A stretch of DNA of 64,000 nt from Streptomyces sp. CB02414 (GTDB lineage: Bacteria; Actinomycetota; Actinomycetes; Streptomycetales; Streptomycetaceae), in contig NZ_LIPF01000003.1 of the NCBI RefSeq assembly GCF_001905385.1, positions 186,001 through 250,000 of the forward strand, read 5' to 3'. Positions 9,082-17,508 of the stretch are shown in pieces. The notes under the pieces are model-generated. The model had not been told where the DNA came from, searched no databases, and saw only the letters and a list, made by a program, of their open reading frames with translations. Made by a program: the position numbers and the translations under genes. Position 1 is the first letter of the stretch. Every line of letters begins with the position of its first letter.

Positions 9082-11478
9082 ATGAACGCGCCGTACGACG
9101 GTGACCGCGGTGGGACCGCGGACGGCTCGGGTCACCCCGAGGGTCCGCCGGCCGACCCCGGACAGACACCGCCGCAGCCGCACGCGGACATGTACCTCCA
9201 GGACGCCTACGACCAGGATCCCTACCGGGCGCACGACCTCGCCGCCCAGGACCCGGTCTCCGAGGCGCTCTACGACCGCGCCGCGCACCCGCCACCGCCG
9301 CCGGGCACGCACCCGCCCCAGCAGCCGCTGTACTCCCAGCCCCCCCAGTCGCCCTACGCCCCCGACCCGCGCGTCTGGGCCCAGACACCGGCTCCTGAAC
9401 CGGAGGGCCCCACGCAGTACCTGCCGTACGGCGACGATCCGCGCACCACTCAGTTCGTCGGCGTCGACGACCTGGTCACCCAGGCGGGCGAGCAGCGCCA
9501 CGAGCCGGACGCGTTCGCCCACCTGTTCCGCGACCAGCAGCAAGGCGGCGGCCACCCCTCCTACGACGACCACGCCTCCGTCCCCGCCCCCGCCTCGGCG
9601 CCGGGCCAGTACGGAGGCGGACCCGGGCAGCAGCCGGGCCAGTACGGCTACCCCCAGGGGCACGCTCAGTACGAGAACGCTCCGGCACCCGGGCCGTACG
9701 GCGCGCAACCGCCGGCGTACGGGCAGCAGCACGCGGCGCCCGCTCCGGGCCAGTACGCGGTGGCTCCCACCCCCGAAGCGGCCGAGGCCCCCCTCCAGGA
9801 GCCCGAGCCGGCACCCGAGCCCGCACCGGCCGCCGCGCCGAAGAAGGGCGGACGTGCGGGCGGCCTGCTGAAGTCGAGCGCCGTGATGGCGGCGGGCACG
9901 ATGGTGTCGCGGCTGACCGGGTTCGTCCGGTCGGCGCTGATCGTCTCGGCACTGGGCGTCGGTCTGCTGGGCGACACCTTCCAGGTCGCCTACCAGCTGC
10001 CGACCATGATCTACATCCTGACCGTCGGCGGCGGTCTGAACTCGGTCTTCGTACCGCAGCTCGTGCGGGCCATGAAGGAGGACGAGGACGGTGGCGAGGC
10101 CTACGCCAACCGCCTGCTGACCCTCGTCATGGTGGCGCTCGGCGTCCTCACCGTGATCACGGTCTTCGCCGCGCCTCTGCTGATCCGGCTCCTGTCCAAC
10201 CCCGTGGCCAGTGACCCGGCCGCGAACGAGGTCGGGATCACCTTCGTCCGCTACTTCCTGCCCTCGATCTTCTTCATGGGCCTCCACGTGGTGATGGGGC
10301 AGATCCTCAACGCACGCGGCAGGTTCGGCGCGATGATGTGGACCCCGGTCCTGAACAACATCGTCATCATCGTGACCCTGGCGATGTTCATCTGGGTGTA
10401 CGGCACCGCGGAGACCTCCGGGATGAAGGTCACGAGCATCCCGCCGGAGGGCGAGCGGCTGCTCGGCATCGGCGTCCTGCTGGGCCTCATCGTGCAGGCC
10501 CTGGCGATGATCCCCTACCTGCGGGAAACGGGCTTCCGGCTCCGGCCGCGCTTCGACTGGAAGGGCCACGGACTCGGCAAGGCGATCACCCTCGCCAAGT
10601 GGACGGTCCTGTTCGTCCTCGCCAACCAGGCGGGCGCCATGATCGTCATCCAGCTCTCCACGGCCGCCGGCAAGGCATCGCCCGTCGACGGCACCGGCTT
10701 CGCCGCCTACGCCAACGCCCAGCTGATCTGGGGCCTGCCGCAGGCCATCATCACCGTCTCCCTGATGGCGGCCCTGCTGCCCCGCATCTCCCGCTCGGCC
10801 TCCGAGGACGACGGCGGCGCGGTCCGGGACGACATCTCCCAGGGCCTGCGCACCACGGCCGTCGCGATCGTTCCCGTCTCCTTCGGTTTCGTCGCCCTCG
10901 GCATCCCGATGTGCACGCTCATGTTCGGCTCCTCGGGCACGAGCGAAGCCACCAACATGGGCTACATGCTGATGGCCTTCGGCCTCGGCCTCATCCCGTA
11001 CTCCGTCCAGTACGTCGTACTGCGCGCCTTCTACGCCTACGAGGACACCCGGACGCCCTTCTACAACACCGTCATCGTGGCCGTGGTCAACGCCGCTGCC
11101 TCGGCGCTGTGTTTCCTCCTCCTGCCCTCGCGCTGGGCCGTCGTCGGCATGGCCGCCTCCTACGGGCTGGCCTACGTGATCGGTGTCGGCGTCGCCTGGC
11201 GCAGGCTGCGCAAGCGGCTCGGCGGGGATCTCGACGGCGCACGGGTGCTGCGGACGTACGCCCGGCTGTGCATCGCCTCCGTGCCGGCGGCCCTGCTCAG
11301 CGGCGCGGCCTGCTACGCGGTCAGCCGTGCGCTCGGCCAGGACGTCCTGGGATCGTTCGCCGCGCTGCTGGCCGGCGGTGTGCTGCTGTTCGGCGTCTTC
11401 TTCGTCGCCGCCCGCCGCATGCGCATCGAGGAAGTCAACTCGCTGGTCGGCATGGTGCGCGGACGCCTGGGACGCTGA
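9082..11478 (+). CDS. murJ: Lipid II flippase MurJ with a long cytoplasmic N-terminal extension
   Basis: Moves the peptidoglycan precursor lipid II across the membrane. Residues 1-255 are a low-complexity Pro/Tyr/Gln/Ala tail (PPGTHPPQQPLYSQPP, GQYGGGPGQQPGQYGY). Residues about 265-795 are the MviN/MurJ core with 14 helices, starting SSAVMAAGTMVSRLTGFVRSALI, the family signature. The core matches the usual size (about 520 residues); the tail is typical of streptomycetes. GAGGTGGGG precedes the ATG. In Mycobacterium the homologue carries a C-terminal pseudokinase and an extracellular domain; here that part is a separate downstream gene. Confidence 0.95.
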   Translation: MNAPYDGDRGGTADGSGHPEGPPADPGQTPPQPHADMYLQDAYDQDPYRAHDLAAQDPVSEALYDRAAHPPPPPGTHPPQQPLYSQPPQSPYAPDPRVWAQTPAPEPEGPTQYLPYGDDPRTTQFVGVDDLVTQAGEQRHEPDAFAHLFRDQQQGGGHPSYDDHASVPAPASAPGQYGGGPGQQPGQYGYPQGHAQYENAPAPGPYGAQPPAYGQQHAAPAPGQYAVAPTPEAAEAPLQEPEPAPEPAPAAAPKKGGRAGGLLKSSAVMAAGTMVSRLTGFVRSALIVSALGVGLLGDTFQVAYQLPTMIYILTVGGGLNSVFVPQLVRAMKEDEDGGEAYANRLLTLVMVALGVLTVITVFAAPLLIRLLSNPVASDPAANEVGITFVRYFLPSIFFMGLHVVMGQILNARGRFGAMMWTPVLNNIVIIVTLAMFIWVYGTAETSGMKVTSIPPEGERLLGIGVLLGLIVQALAMIPYLRETGFRLRPRFDWKGHGLGKAITLAKWTVLFVLANQAGAMIVIQLSTAAGKASPVDGTGFAAYANAQLIWGLPQAIITVSLMAALLPRISRSASEDDGGAVRDDISQGLRTTAVAIVPVSFGFVALGIPMCTLMFGSSGTSEATNMGYMLMAFGLGLIPYSVQYVVLRAFYAYEDTRTPFYNTVIVAVVNAAASALCFLLLPSRWAVVGMAASYGLAYVIGVGVAWRRLRKRLGGDLDGARVLRTYARLCIASVPAALLSGAACYAVSRALGQDVLGSFAALLAGGVLLFGVFFVAARRMRIEEVNSLVGMVRGRLGR

Positions 11479-11617
11479 GAGGCGGGGTAGGCGCACAACC
11501 ATCGTTCACCGCCGTGTGTCGTGCATAGCGGCGGACTGTGGGCACAATTGGGTTCGGCGTCGGACCGCGCGCATCGGGAGCCGGTCGGCGCGCATCGAAT
11601 GGGGAGGCAGAACGACG

Positions 11618-13333
11618 GTGGCGGAACGGAGCACAGCTGCCGTCGACGTGGCAGACAACAGCGGTGACGAGCCGCTGACCGCACAGGCGGACCAGTCCAC
11701 GGCCGACGGGGTGGCCAACAACCGGGAGCGGGACACGGACAGCGACGAGGCACAGGGGAGCCCGAAGAGCGAGGAATCCGGCAAGGCCTCGCCTCCCGAA
11801 CTGCACAGCGGGCACAAACTCGCCAGACGCTACCGCCTCGAGGAGTGCGTCACCCGTCTGGACGGCTTCAGCAGTTGGCGGGCCGTCGACGAGAAGCTCC
11901 GCCGCGCCGTCGGCGTGCACGTCCTCCCGGCGGACCACTCCCGCGCCCGCTCCGTGCTGGCCGCGGCACGCTCCTCCGCCCTGCTCGGCGACCCGCGCTT
12001 CGTCCAGGTCCTCGACGCCGTCGAGGACAACGACCTGGTCTACGTCGTGCACGAATGGCTCCCCGACGCCACCGAGATGACCGCGCTGCTCGCCTCCGGC
12101 CCGCTGGAGGTGTACGACGCCTACCAGATGGTCAGTCAGGTCGCCTCCGCGATGGCGGCGGCCCACCGTGAAGGCCTCGCCCATCTGCGTCTGAGCCCCA
12201 ACGCCGTGCTGCGGACCTCGACGGGCCAGTGGCGGATCCGCGGTCTCGCCGTCAACGCCGCCCTGCGCGGCATCAGTTCCGAGACCCCCCAGCGCACCGA
12301 CACGGAGGCCATCGGGGCCCTGCTGTACGCGGCGCTCACCCAGCGCTGGCCGTACGAGACCGACGCGCACGGGCTGGCAGGTCTGCCGAAGGACATCGGA
12401 CTGATTCCGCCCGACCAGGTGCGCGCGGGCGTCCACCGCGGCCTGTCCGAGCTCACCATGAGGGCGCTCGTCAACGACGGCGCCACGGCCTCCCGCCACG
12501 AGTCCCCGTGCACCACGCCGGAGGAGCTGGTGAAGGCGATCGGCGAGATGCCCCGCATCCGCCCGCCGGAGCCCGCGTACACGGCCCCGCCCGAGTACCA
12601 GCGCACCGCCTACCAGCAGGGCGCCTACGGCCGTCCGGCACCACGTCCCGGCGCCACGCGGCCCGTGCCGACGCCGCCGCCACCGCTGCAGAGCCGTACC
12701 GGCAAGGCGCTGAAGTGGAGCGTCTCCGCCCTGCTGATCGCCGCGCTCGGCCTGGGCAGCTGGCAGCTCGCCGACGCGCTCATGGAGCGGGGCGGCAAGG
12801 CCGACGACCAGAACCAGACCCAGACGACGGACGGCGACGACAAGAACGAGAAGCAGTCCCGTCCGGCGAAGCCGATCGCGGTTCAGGGAGCTCAGGAGTT
12901 CGTCGTCAAGGGCGACGCGCAGCACCCGGGGGACGTCGGCAAGACCTACGACGGCGACAGCGCGACCCTCTGGCGGACCAACAGCTTCTACGAGGGGCCG
13001 GTCATCGGGCCGTTCAAGCCGGGCGTCGGCATCGTCTACGACCTCGGCTCGTCCAAGGACCTGTCGACGGCGGACGTCGGCCTCTTCTACGGCGGCGACC
13101 ACACGACGGTGGAGCTGTACGCCGCGGACTCCTTGCAGCCCTCGTCGATCGACGCGATGCGGAAGATCGGCACGGTCACCACCAGCGGTACCGACGCCAC
13201 GGTCAAGCTCACCAAGCCGGTGAAGACGCAGTACGTCCTCGTGTGGCTCACCGCTCTGCCCCATGCGCCGGGCGACAAGTACAGCGACCCCGGGTACAAG
13301 CAGGCCATCACCGACGTGACGTTCAAGGGCTGA
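11618..13333 (+). CDS. Membrane pseudokinase, partner of MurJ
   Basis: 571 residues: a disordered acidic N-terminus (1-65), a protein-kinase fold (about 68-310), a Pro-rich linker, one membrane helix (about 365-388, WSVSALLIAALGLGSWQL) and an extracellular beta-rich domain (about 420-571) of galactose-binding/discoidin type. The kinase lacks key catalytic parts: HRD is replaced by HLRLSPN, DFG by a RGLAVNA segment, and no glycine loop is visible, so it should be inactive. This matches the pseudokinase domain of mycobacterial MviN, which is phosphorylated by PknB and recruits FhaA (established there). Start GTG 11618 has GGGGAGG at 11601. It lies downstream of murJ on the same strand. Confidence 0.85.
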   Translation: MAERSTAAVDVADNSGDEPLTAQADQSTADGVANNRERDTDSDEAQGSPKSEESGKASPPELHSGHKLARRYRLEECVTRLDGFSSWRAVDEKLRRAVGVHVLPADHSRARSVLAAARSSALLGDPRFVQVLDAVEDNDLVYVVHEWLPDATEMTALLASGPLEVYDAYQMVSQVASAMAAAHREGLAHLRLSPNAVLRTSTGQWRIRGLAVNAALRGISSETPQRTDTEAIGALLYAALTQRWPYETDAHGLAGLPKDIGLIPPDQVRAGVHRGLSELTMRALVNDGATASRHESPCTTPEELVKAIGEMPRIRPPEPAYTAPPEYQRTAYQQGAYGRPAPRPGATRPVPTPPPPLQSRTGKALKWSVSALLIAALGLGSWQLADALMERGGKADDQNQTQTTDGDDKNEKQSRPAKPIAVQGAQEFVVKGDAQHPGDVGKTYDGDSATLWRTNSFYEGPVIGPFKPGVGIVYDLGSSKDLSTADVGLFYGGDHTTVELYAADSLQPSSIDAMRKIGTVTTSGTDATVKLTKPVKTQYVLVWLTALPHAPGDKYSDPGYKQAITDVTFKG

Positions 13334-13363
13334 GAGCCCGGCGGCTGAAGGGGAGGGGGTCCG

Positions 13364-14107
13364 ATGGCAGACGGCACCGCCTATGGCGACGTCAGCGATC
13401 AGGATCTCCTCGCCCGCCATGTCGAGGGCGACCCCGACGCCTTCGGCGAGCTCGTCCGCCGTCACCGCGACCGTCTCTGGGCCGTGGCCCTGCGGACGCT
13501 GGGGGACCGAGAGGAGGCCGCCGACGCCGTTCAGGACGCCCTCGTCTCCGCCTACCGGGCCGCCCACACCTTCCGTGGTCAGGCGGCCGTCACGACCTGG
13601 CTGCACCGGATCACGGTGAACGCCTGCCTGGACCGCGCCCGCAAGGCCGCCTCCCGGAAGACCGCTCCGGTCGATGACACCGAGCGCCTGGAACAGCTCC
13701 TGGAACCGCACGAGTCGGCATCGGCCCCCGCCGAACGCAACGACCTGCATCGCCAGCTCCTGGAGGCCCTGGGCACCCTGCCGGCCGACCAGCGGGCGGC
13801 GCTCGTCCTGGTGGACATGCAGGGCTACCCCGTCGCGGAGGCCGCCCGGATCCTGGATGTGCCGACCGGGACGGTCAAGAGCAGATGCGCGCGAGGCAGA
13901 GCCAGACTCCTGCCGCTGCTGACCCACCTGCGTCCGGACGGCAGCGGCGAGGACGCGAAGCCCGGCCAGGACAGGAAGGCCGGCGATGAACGGAACCGGA
14001 CTCGGGGGACATCCGTCCCACCGGCAGCGGGACCGCGCCGTGCGGGACCGTCGGACACAGGGCCGAGCGATTCAGCCGCAGTGAAGGGCGGAGGTGGACG
14101 AGCGTGA
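13364..14107 (+). CDS. sigM: ECF sigma factor SigM
   Basis: 247 residues. Region 2 spans about 15-90 (DAFGELVRRHRDRLWAVALR and AADAVQDALVSAYRAAHTF). Region 4 spans about 130-180 (LGTLPADQRAALVLVDMQG, VPTGTVKSRCARGRARL). A further 60-residue charged C-terminal tail is not part of the sigma fold. The gene position next to the pseudokinase and trxBA, and its overlap with a zinc anti-sigma gene, match SigM of S. coelicolor and M. tuberculosis, tied to envelope or redox stress. GGGGAGGGGG precedes the ATG. Its stop overlaps the anti-sigma start by 4 nt. Confidence 0.92.
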   Translation: MADGTAYGDVSDQDLLARHVEGDPDAFGELVRRHRDRLWAVALRTLGDREEAADAVQDALVSAYRAAHTFRGQAAVTTWLHRITVNACLDRARKAASRKTAPVDDTERLEQLLEPHESASAPAERNDLHRQLLEALGTLPADQRAALVLVDMQGYPVAEAARILDVPTGTVKSRCARGRARLLPLLTHLRPDGSGEDAKPGQDRKAGDERNRTRGTSVPPAAGPRRAGPSDTGPSDSAAVKGGGGRA

Positions 14108-14973
14108 CGTCGTCGACGACAGACATGACCGGGCACCCGGACGTCGCCGAGATCTCCGACCTCACCGAGGGCCTGCTCCCTCCGTCACGGACCACGGACG
14201 TCCGACGGCACCTGGAGACCTGTGGGCTCTGCACAGACGTCTACACATCGCTGGAGGAGATCCAGGGACTGCTCGGCACCCTGCCGGGGCCGGAGCGCAT
14301 GCCGGACGACGTCGCCGCCCGTATCGACGCCGCCCTCACCGCCGAGACACCACTGAGCGCAACCGCCGCCGACGACGGCGTGCGTGTTTCACGTGAAACA
14401 TCGGCATCCACCGACCGTCCTGCCGGGAACGCCCGCCCCTCTTCCACGGGCCCGGGGCGCAAGGAACGCCGACGAGGCGGACGGCGCAGGATCGTACTCG
14501 GTGCCGTGGCCGCCGCAGCCACCCTCGGACTCGGCTCTGTCGTCGTCTCCTCCCTCACCGGCGGTGACCCGGCCGACGACACCGCCCACGGACAGCAGAC
14601 GGCGCTCGCGGACACCTTCTCCGAGGGGAAGCTCAAGGAACAGGTCGCCGGCCTCATCGCCGACGAGCAGAGCACCCGGAACGGGCCGCGTACGCCGCGC
14701 AGCTTCGGCATGGAATCCGAGACCGGCGCCGAGAACCATGTCTTCAAGCAGCCGTCGGTTCCCGAGTGCGTCCAGCGGGGCATCGGCCGGGACGACGCGG
14801 CACTCGCCACGAAGGAGGGCGTCTACAAGGGCAAGGAGGCACTCCTCGTGGTCCTGCCCGACGCCGCCAACGACAGCCGGGTCACCGCCTACATCGTCGA
14901 GTCGGCGTGTGTGGGCCAGCCCAGCGTCAGCAAGGCCAAGGTTCTGCTGAAGCACTCCTACGCGCGCTCCTGA
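14104..14973 (+). CDS. Zinc-binding anti-sigma factor for SigM
   Basis: 289 residues. The N-terminal zinc anti-sigma motif is visible: His11, then 24 residues, His36-x3-Cys40-x2-Cys43 (HLETCGLC). A linker with the parS-encoded VSRET, one membrane helix (around IVLGAVAAAATLGLGSVVV, residues about 130-150) and an extracytoplasmic domain follow. The GTG start overlaps the sigM stop (GTGA), showing translational coupling. Role by family: it holds SigM at the membrane and releases it on stress, possibly through redox change at the zinc site. The linker carries a perfect parS site, so the DNA here serves two functions. Confidence 0.9.
   Translation: MTSSTTDMTGHPDVAEISDLTEGLLPPSRTTDVRRHLETCGLCTDVYTSLEEIQGLLGTLPGPERMPDDVAARIDAALTAETPLSATAADDGVRVSRETSASTDRPAGNARPSSTGPGRKERRRGGRRRIVLGAVAAAATLGLGSVVVSSLTGGDPADDTAHGQQTALADTFSEGKLKEQVAGLIADEQSTRNGPRTPRSFGMESETGAENHVFKQPSVPECVQRGIGRDDAALATKEGVYKGKEALLVVLPDAANDSRVTAYIVESACVGQPSVSKAKVLLKHSYARS
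14385..14400. other. parS: parS site (perfect 16-mer), inside the anti-sigma gene
   Basis: TGTTTCACGTGAAACA, read as Val-Ser-Arg-Glu-Thr in the linker between the zinc domain and the membrane helix. Confidence 0.95.
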
Positions 14974-14998
14974 AAACACGCTCCTGATAACACGCTCA
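14965..14998. repeat. Tandem 14-bp repeat at the end of the anti-sigma gene
   Basis: CGCTCCTGAAAACA is followed by CGCTCCTGATAACA and a third partial CGCTC. The first unit contains the anti-sigma stop codon. Probably slippage; no function is evident. Confidence 0.6.
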
Positions 14999-15040
14999 GC
15001 CCTCGCCCGGCGCGGGTCTGCCGTGTGCCCGGACACAGCG

Positions 15041-15067
15041 GGAATGCGCGCCCCTTAGGATCCGTTG
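15041..15067 (+). promoter_or_regulatory. SigR-type promoter of trxBA
   Basis: GGGAAT (15041-15046), exactly 18 bp, then GTT (15065-15067). This matches the GGAAT-N18-GTT consensus of the disulfide-stress sigma factor SigR, known to drive trxBA in S. coelicolor. It lies about 70 bp before the trxB start codon. Confidence 0.8.
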
Positions 15068-15138
15068 GGTGGGGTGAGGGCTCCGACAGAAGCTCCACCC
15101 GGCCCTGAAGACGCAGTCCAGAGACGAGGAATGAAGCC

Positions 15139-16107
15139 GTGAGCGACGTCCGAAACGTGATCATCATCGGCTCCGGGCCCGCCGGCTACACGGCGGCGCT
15201 CTACACCGCGCGCGCGTCGCTGAAGCCGCTGGTGTTCGAGGGCGCCGTCACCGCGGGCGGCGCGCTGATGAACACCACCGAGGTGGAGAACTTCCCGGGC
15301 TTCCAGGACGGCATCATGGGCCCCGAGCTCATGGACAACATGCGCGCCCAGGCGGAGCGCTTCGGCGCCGAGCTGATCCCGGACGACGTCGTCGCCGTCG
15401 ACCTGACCGGCGAGGTCAAGACCGTCACCGACACCGCGGGCACGGTCCACCAGGCGAAGGCCGTCATCGTCACCACCGGTTCCCAGCACCGCAAGCTCGG
15501 TCTGCCGAACGAGGACGCCCTCTCCGGTCGTGGCGTCTCGTGGTGCGCGACCTGCGACGGCTTCTTCTTCAAGGACCAGGACATCGCCGTGATCGGCGGC
15601 GGTGACACCGCGATGGAGGAGGCCACGTTCCTCTCCCGCTTCGCCAAGTCCGTGACGATCGTCCACCGCCGTGACACCCTGCGCGCCTCGAAGGCGATGC
15701 AGGAGCGCGCCTTCGCCGACCCCAAGATCACGTTCGTCTGGGACAGCGAGGTCGCCGAGGTCCAGGGCGACCAGAAGCTCTCGGGTCTGAAGCTGCGCAA
15801 CGTCAAGACCGGTGAGCTCTCGGACCTGCCGGTGACCGGCCTGTTCATCGCGATCGGCCACGACCCGCGCACCGAGCTCTTCAAGGGCCAGCTCGACCTG
15901 GACCCGGAGGGCTACCTCAAGGTCGAGTCCCCGTCGACCCGCACCAACCTCACCGGTGTCTTCGCCGCCGGTGACGTGGTCGACCACACCTACCGCCAGG
16001 CCATCACCGCCGCCGGTACCGGCTGCTCCGCCGCGCTCGACGCGGAGCGCTTCCTCGCCGCGCTCACCGACGAGGACAAGGCCGAGCCCGAGAAGACCGT
16101 TGTCTGA
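15139..16107 (+). CDS. trxB: Thioredoxin-disulfide reductase
   Basis: Reduces thioredoxin with NADPH through FAD. The 322 residues contain the FAD-binding [14 protein letters not shown] near the N-terminus, the redox-active CATC in [12 protein letters not shown] (about residues 134-145), the NADPH motif [12 protein letters not shown] and the C-terminal FAD motif [24 protein letters not shown] start with AGAGACGAGGA upstream. It lies 41 bp before trxA in one operon; the SigR-type promoter upstream predicts induction by thiol oxidation. Confidence 0.97.
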   Translation: MSDVRNVIIIGSGPAGYTAALYTARASLKPLVFEGAVTAGGALMNTTEVENFPGFQDGIMGPELMDNMRAQAERFGAELIPDDVVAVDLTGEVKTVTDTAGTVHQAKAVIVTTGSQHRKLGLPNEDALSGRGVSWCATCDGFFFKDQDIAVIGGGDTAMEEATFLSRFAKSVTIVHRRDTLRASKAMQERAFADPKITFVWDSEVAEVQGDQKLSGLKLRNVKTGELSDLPVTGLFIAIGHDPRTELFKGQLDLDPEGYLKVESPSTRTNLTGVFAAGDVVDHTYRQAITAAGTGCSAALDAERFLAALTDEDKAEPEKTVV

Positions 16108-16148
16108 CCCACCCGCCCCACGCACCAACCATTTTTGAGGAGCCCGCC

Positions 16149-16481
16149 GTGGCCGAAACTCTGAAGCACGTGACCGACGACTCCTTCGAGCAGGAGGTCC
16201 TCAAGAGCGACAAGCCCGTGCTGGTCGACTTCTGGGCCGCCTGGTGCGGCCCCTGCCGCCAGATCGCGCCGTCCCTCGAGGCGATCGCCGCCGAGTACGG
16301 CGACAAGATCGAGGTCGTCAAGCTGAACATCGACGAGAACCCGGGTACGGCCGCCAAGTACGGCGTCATGTCCATCCCGACCCTGAACGTCTACCAGGGT
16401 GGCGAGGTCGCCAAGACCATCGTCGGTGCCAAGCCGAAGGCCGCGATCGTTCGCGACCTCGAGGACTTCATCGCCGAGTGA
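16149..16481 (+). CDS. trxA: Thioredoxin
   Basis: 110 residues with the active site WCGPC at 32-36 and the cis-proline in VMSIPTLNVY. A standard cytoplasmic thioredoxin and the protein substrate of the reductase encoded just upstream. GAGGAG lies 10 nt before the GTG start. A parS-like site begins at the stop codon and a strong terminator follows. Confidence 0.97.
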   Translation: MAETLKHVTDDSFEQEVLKSDKPVLVDFWAAWCGPCRQIAPSLEAIAAEYGDKIEVVKLNIDENPGTAAKYGVMSIPTLNVYQGGEVAKTIVGAKPKAAIVRDLEDFIAE

Positions 16482-16497
16482 CGTTTCACGTGAAACA
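16482..16497. other. parS: parS site (one mismatch)
   Basis: CGTTTCACGTGAAACA, differing from the consensus only at the first base. It starts 1 nt after the trxA stop and abuts the terminator. Confidence 0.85.
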
Positions 16498-16531
16498 CGA
16501 AGGGGCCGACCCGGACGGGTCGGCCCCTTCG
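16498..16531. terminator. Bidirectional terminator between trxA and the GNAT gene
   Basis: A 15-bp perfect stem (arm CGAAGGGGCCGACCC) with loop GGAC, between convergent genes. Confidence 0.85.
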
Positions 16532-16562
16532 CTCTGTTTCCGTGCCCGGAACGGTGACTCCG

Positions 16563-17180
16563 CTACAACGGCCGCAGCGCGGGTTCCTTCTGGACGGCAC
16601 CCAGCAGGCGGTCCAGAGCCATCTCCACGTCTTCCTTCCAGGACAGCGTGGAACGCAGATCCAGGCGCAGTCGCGGATGGCTGGGATGTGGGCGCACCGT
16701 CTTGAAGCCAACGGCCAGCAGATGGTCGGCAGGCAGCACACAGGCCGGTTCCTTCCAGCGGGCGTCCCCGAACGCCTCGATCGCCTTGAAGCCCCGGCGC
16801 AACAGATCCTTGGCAACCGTCTGGACCATCACCCTGCCAAGCCCCTGGCCCTGGTAGCCGGGCATCACGAACGCGGTCATCAGCTGTACGGCGTCCGACG
16901 AGACGGGGCTGGTGGGGAATGCCGTCGATCGCGGCACATAGGCGGGCGGCGCATAGAGCACGAAGCCCACCGGCACGTCGTCGACATAGACCACCCGTCC
17001 GCACGACCCCCAGTCCAGCAGGACGGCCGAGATCCAGGATTCCTTCTCCAGAGCAGGCGTGCCCGCCCTTACTGCGGCTTCGCCGCTGACGGGGTCCAGC
17101 TCCCAGAAGACGCACGTGCGACAGCGCTGGGGAAGGTCCTGAAGGTTGTCCAGCGTGAGCGGTACGAGCCGGCGCCCCAT
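16563..17180 (-). CDS. GNAT family N-acetyltransferase
   Basis: 205 residues. The acetyl-CoA binding motif A is PGYQGQGLGRVMVQTVAKDLLRRG. The N-terminus carries CRTCVFWELDP, conserved in the actinobacterial proteins found next to parB. The substrate is unknown. The gene reads toward the trxA terminator. A small membrane-protein ORF overlaps its 5' end on the same strand, so the two may be translated together. Confidence 0.9.
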   Translation of the reverse strand: MGRRLVPLTLDNLQDLPQRCRTCVFWELDPVSGEAAVRAGTPALEKESWISAVLLDWGSCGRVVYVDDVPVGFVLYAPPAYVPRSTAFPTSPVSSDAVQLMTAFVMPGYQGQGLGRVMVQTVAKDLLRRGFKAIEAFGDARWKEPACVLPADHLLAVGFKTVRPHPSHPRLRLDLRSTLSWKEDVEMALDRLLGAVQKEPALRPL

Positions 17181-17326
17181 GAAGGCTGTTCCTCGCTTCC
17201 TTCGCCCGCCGCGTCCCGGGCGGCTGTCAGAGCGCTCCGCTCCCTGAGCAGGCTGCCGACGAAGCCACCGACCGCGCCCAGCCCCAAGCCCGCGCTCACC
17301 AGTCCGGTACGGCTCATCGTTCGCAT
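17069..17326 (-). CDS. Possible small one-helix membrane protein overlapping the GNAT gene
   Basis: An 85-codon frame starting ATG 17326 (GAGAGGAAGG upstream, well spaced) with the hydrophobic segment GLVSAGLGLGAVGGFVGSLL, then charged residues. The last third overlaps the GNAT gene in another frame and looks less protein-like, so the real product may matter only for its first 50 residues. It is not a family I recognise. It occupies most of the 17181-17508 stretch, which otherwise holds only the parB terminator. Confidence 0.45.
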   Translation of the reverse strand: MRTMSRTGLVSAGLGLGAVGGFVGSLLRERSALTAARDAAGEGSEEQPSWGAGSYRSRWTTFRTFPSAVARASSGSWTPSAAKPQ

Positions 17327-17423
17327 GGCCCCTGCCTTCCTCTCAGAAGTGCTGCCAGGTGCTTGCGCCATCCCGATCGCATCGTATCCACGAAGCGCTG
17401 CCCTCGGCACCGGCGAAAAGCAA

Positions 17424-17466
17424 AGGGCGGGTCGTGTTCCGGTACGCACCGGACACGGCCCGCCCT
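17424..17466 (-). terminator. Terminator after parB
   Basis: An imperfect hairpin (arm AGGGCGGGTCGTGTTCCGGT, one bulge, short loop) 43 bp beyond the parB stop on the minus strand. Confidence 0.65.
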
Positions 17467-17508
17467 GTTGGCAGAGGAACGCTGTGCAGCGATTCCCTCC
17501 CGAGCGCC

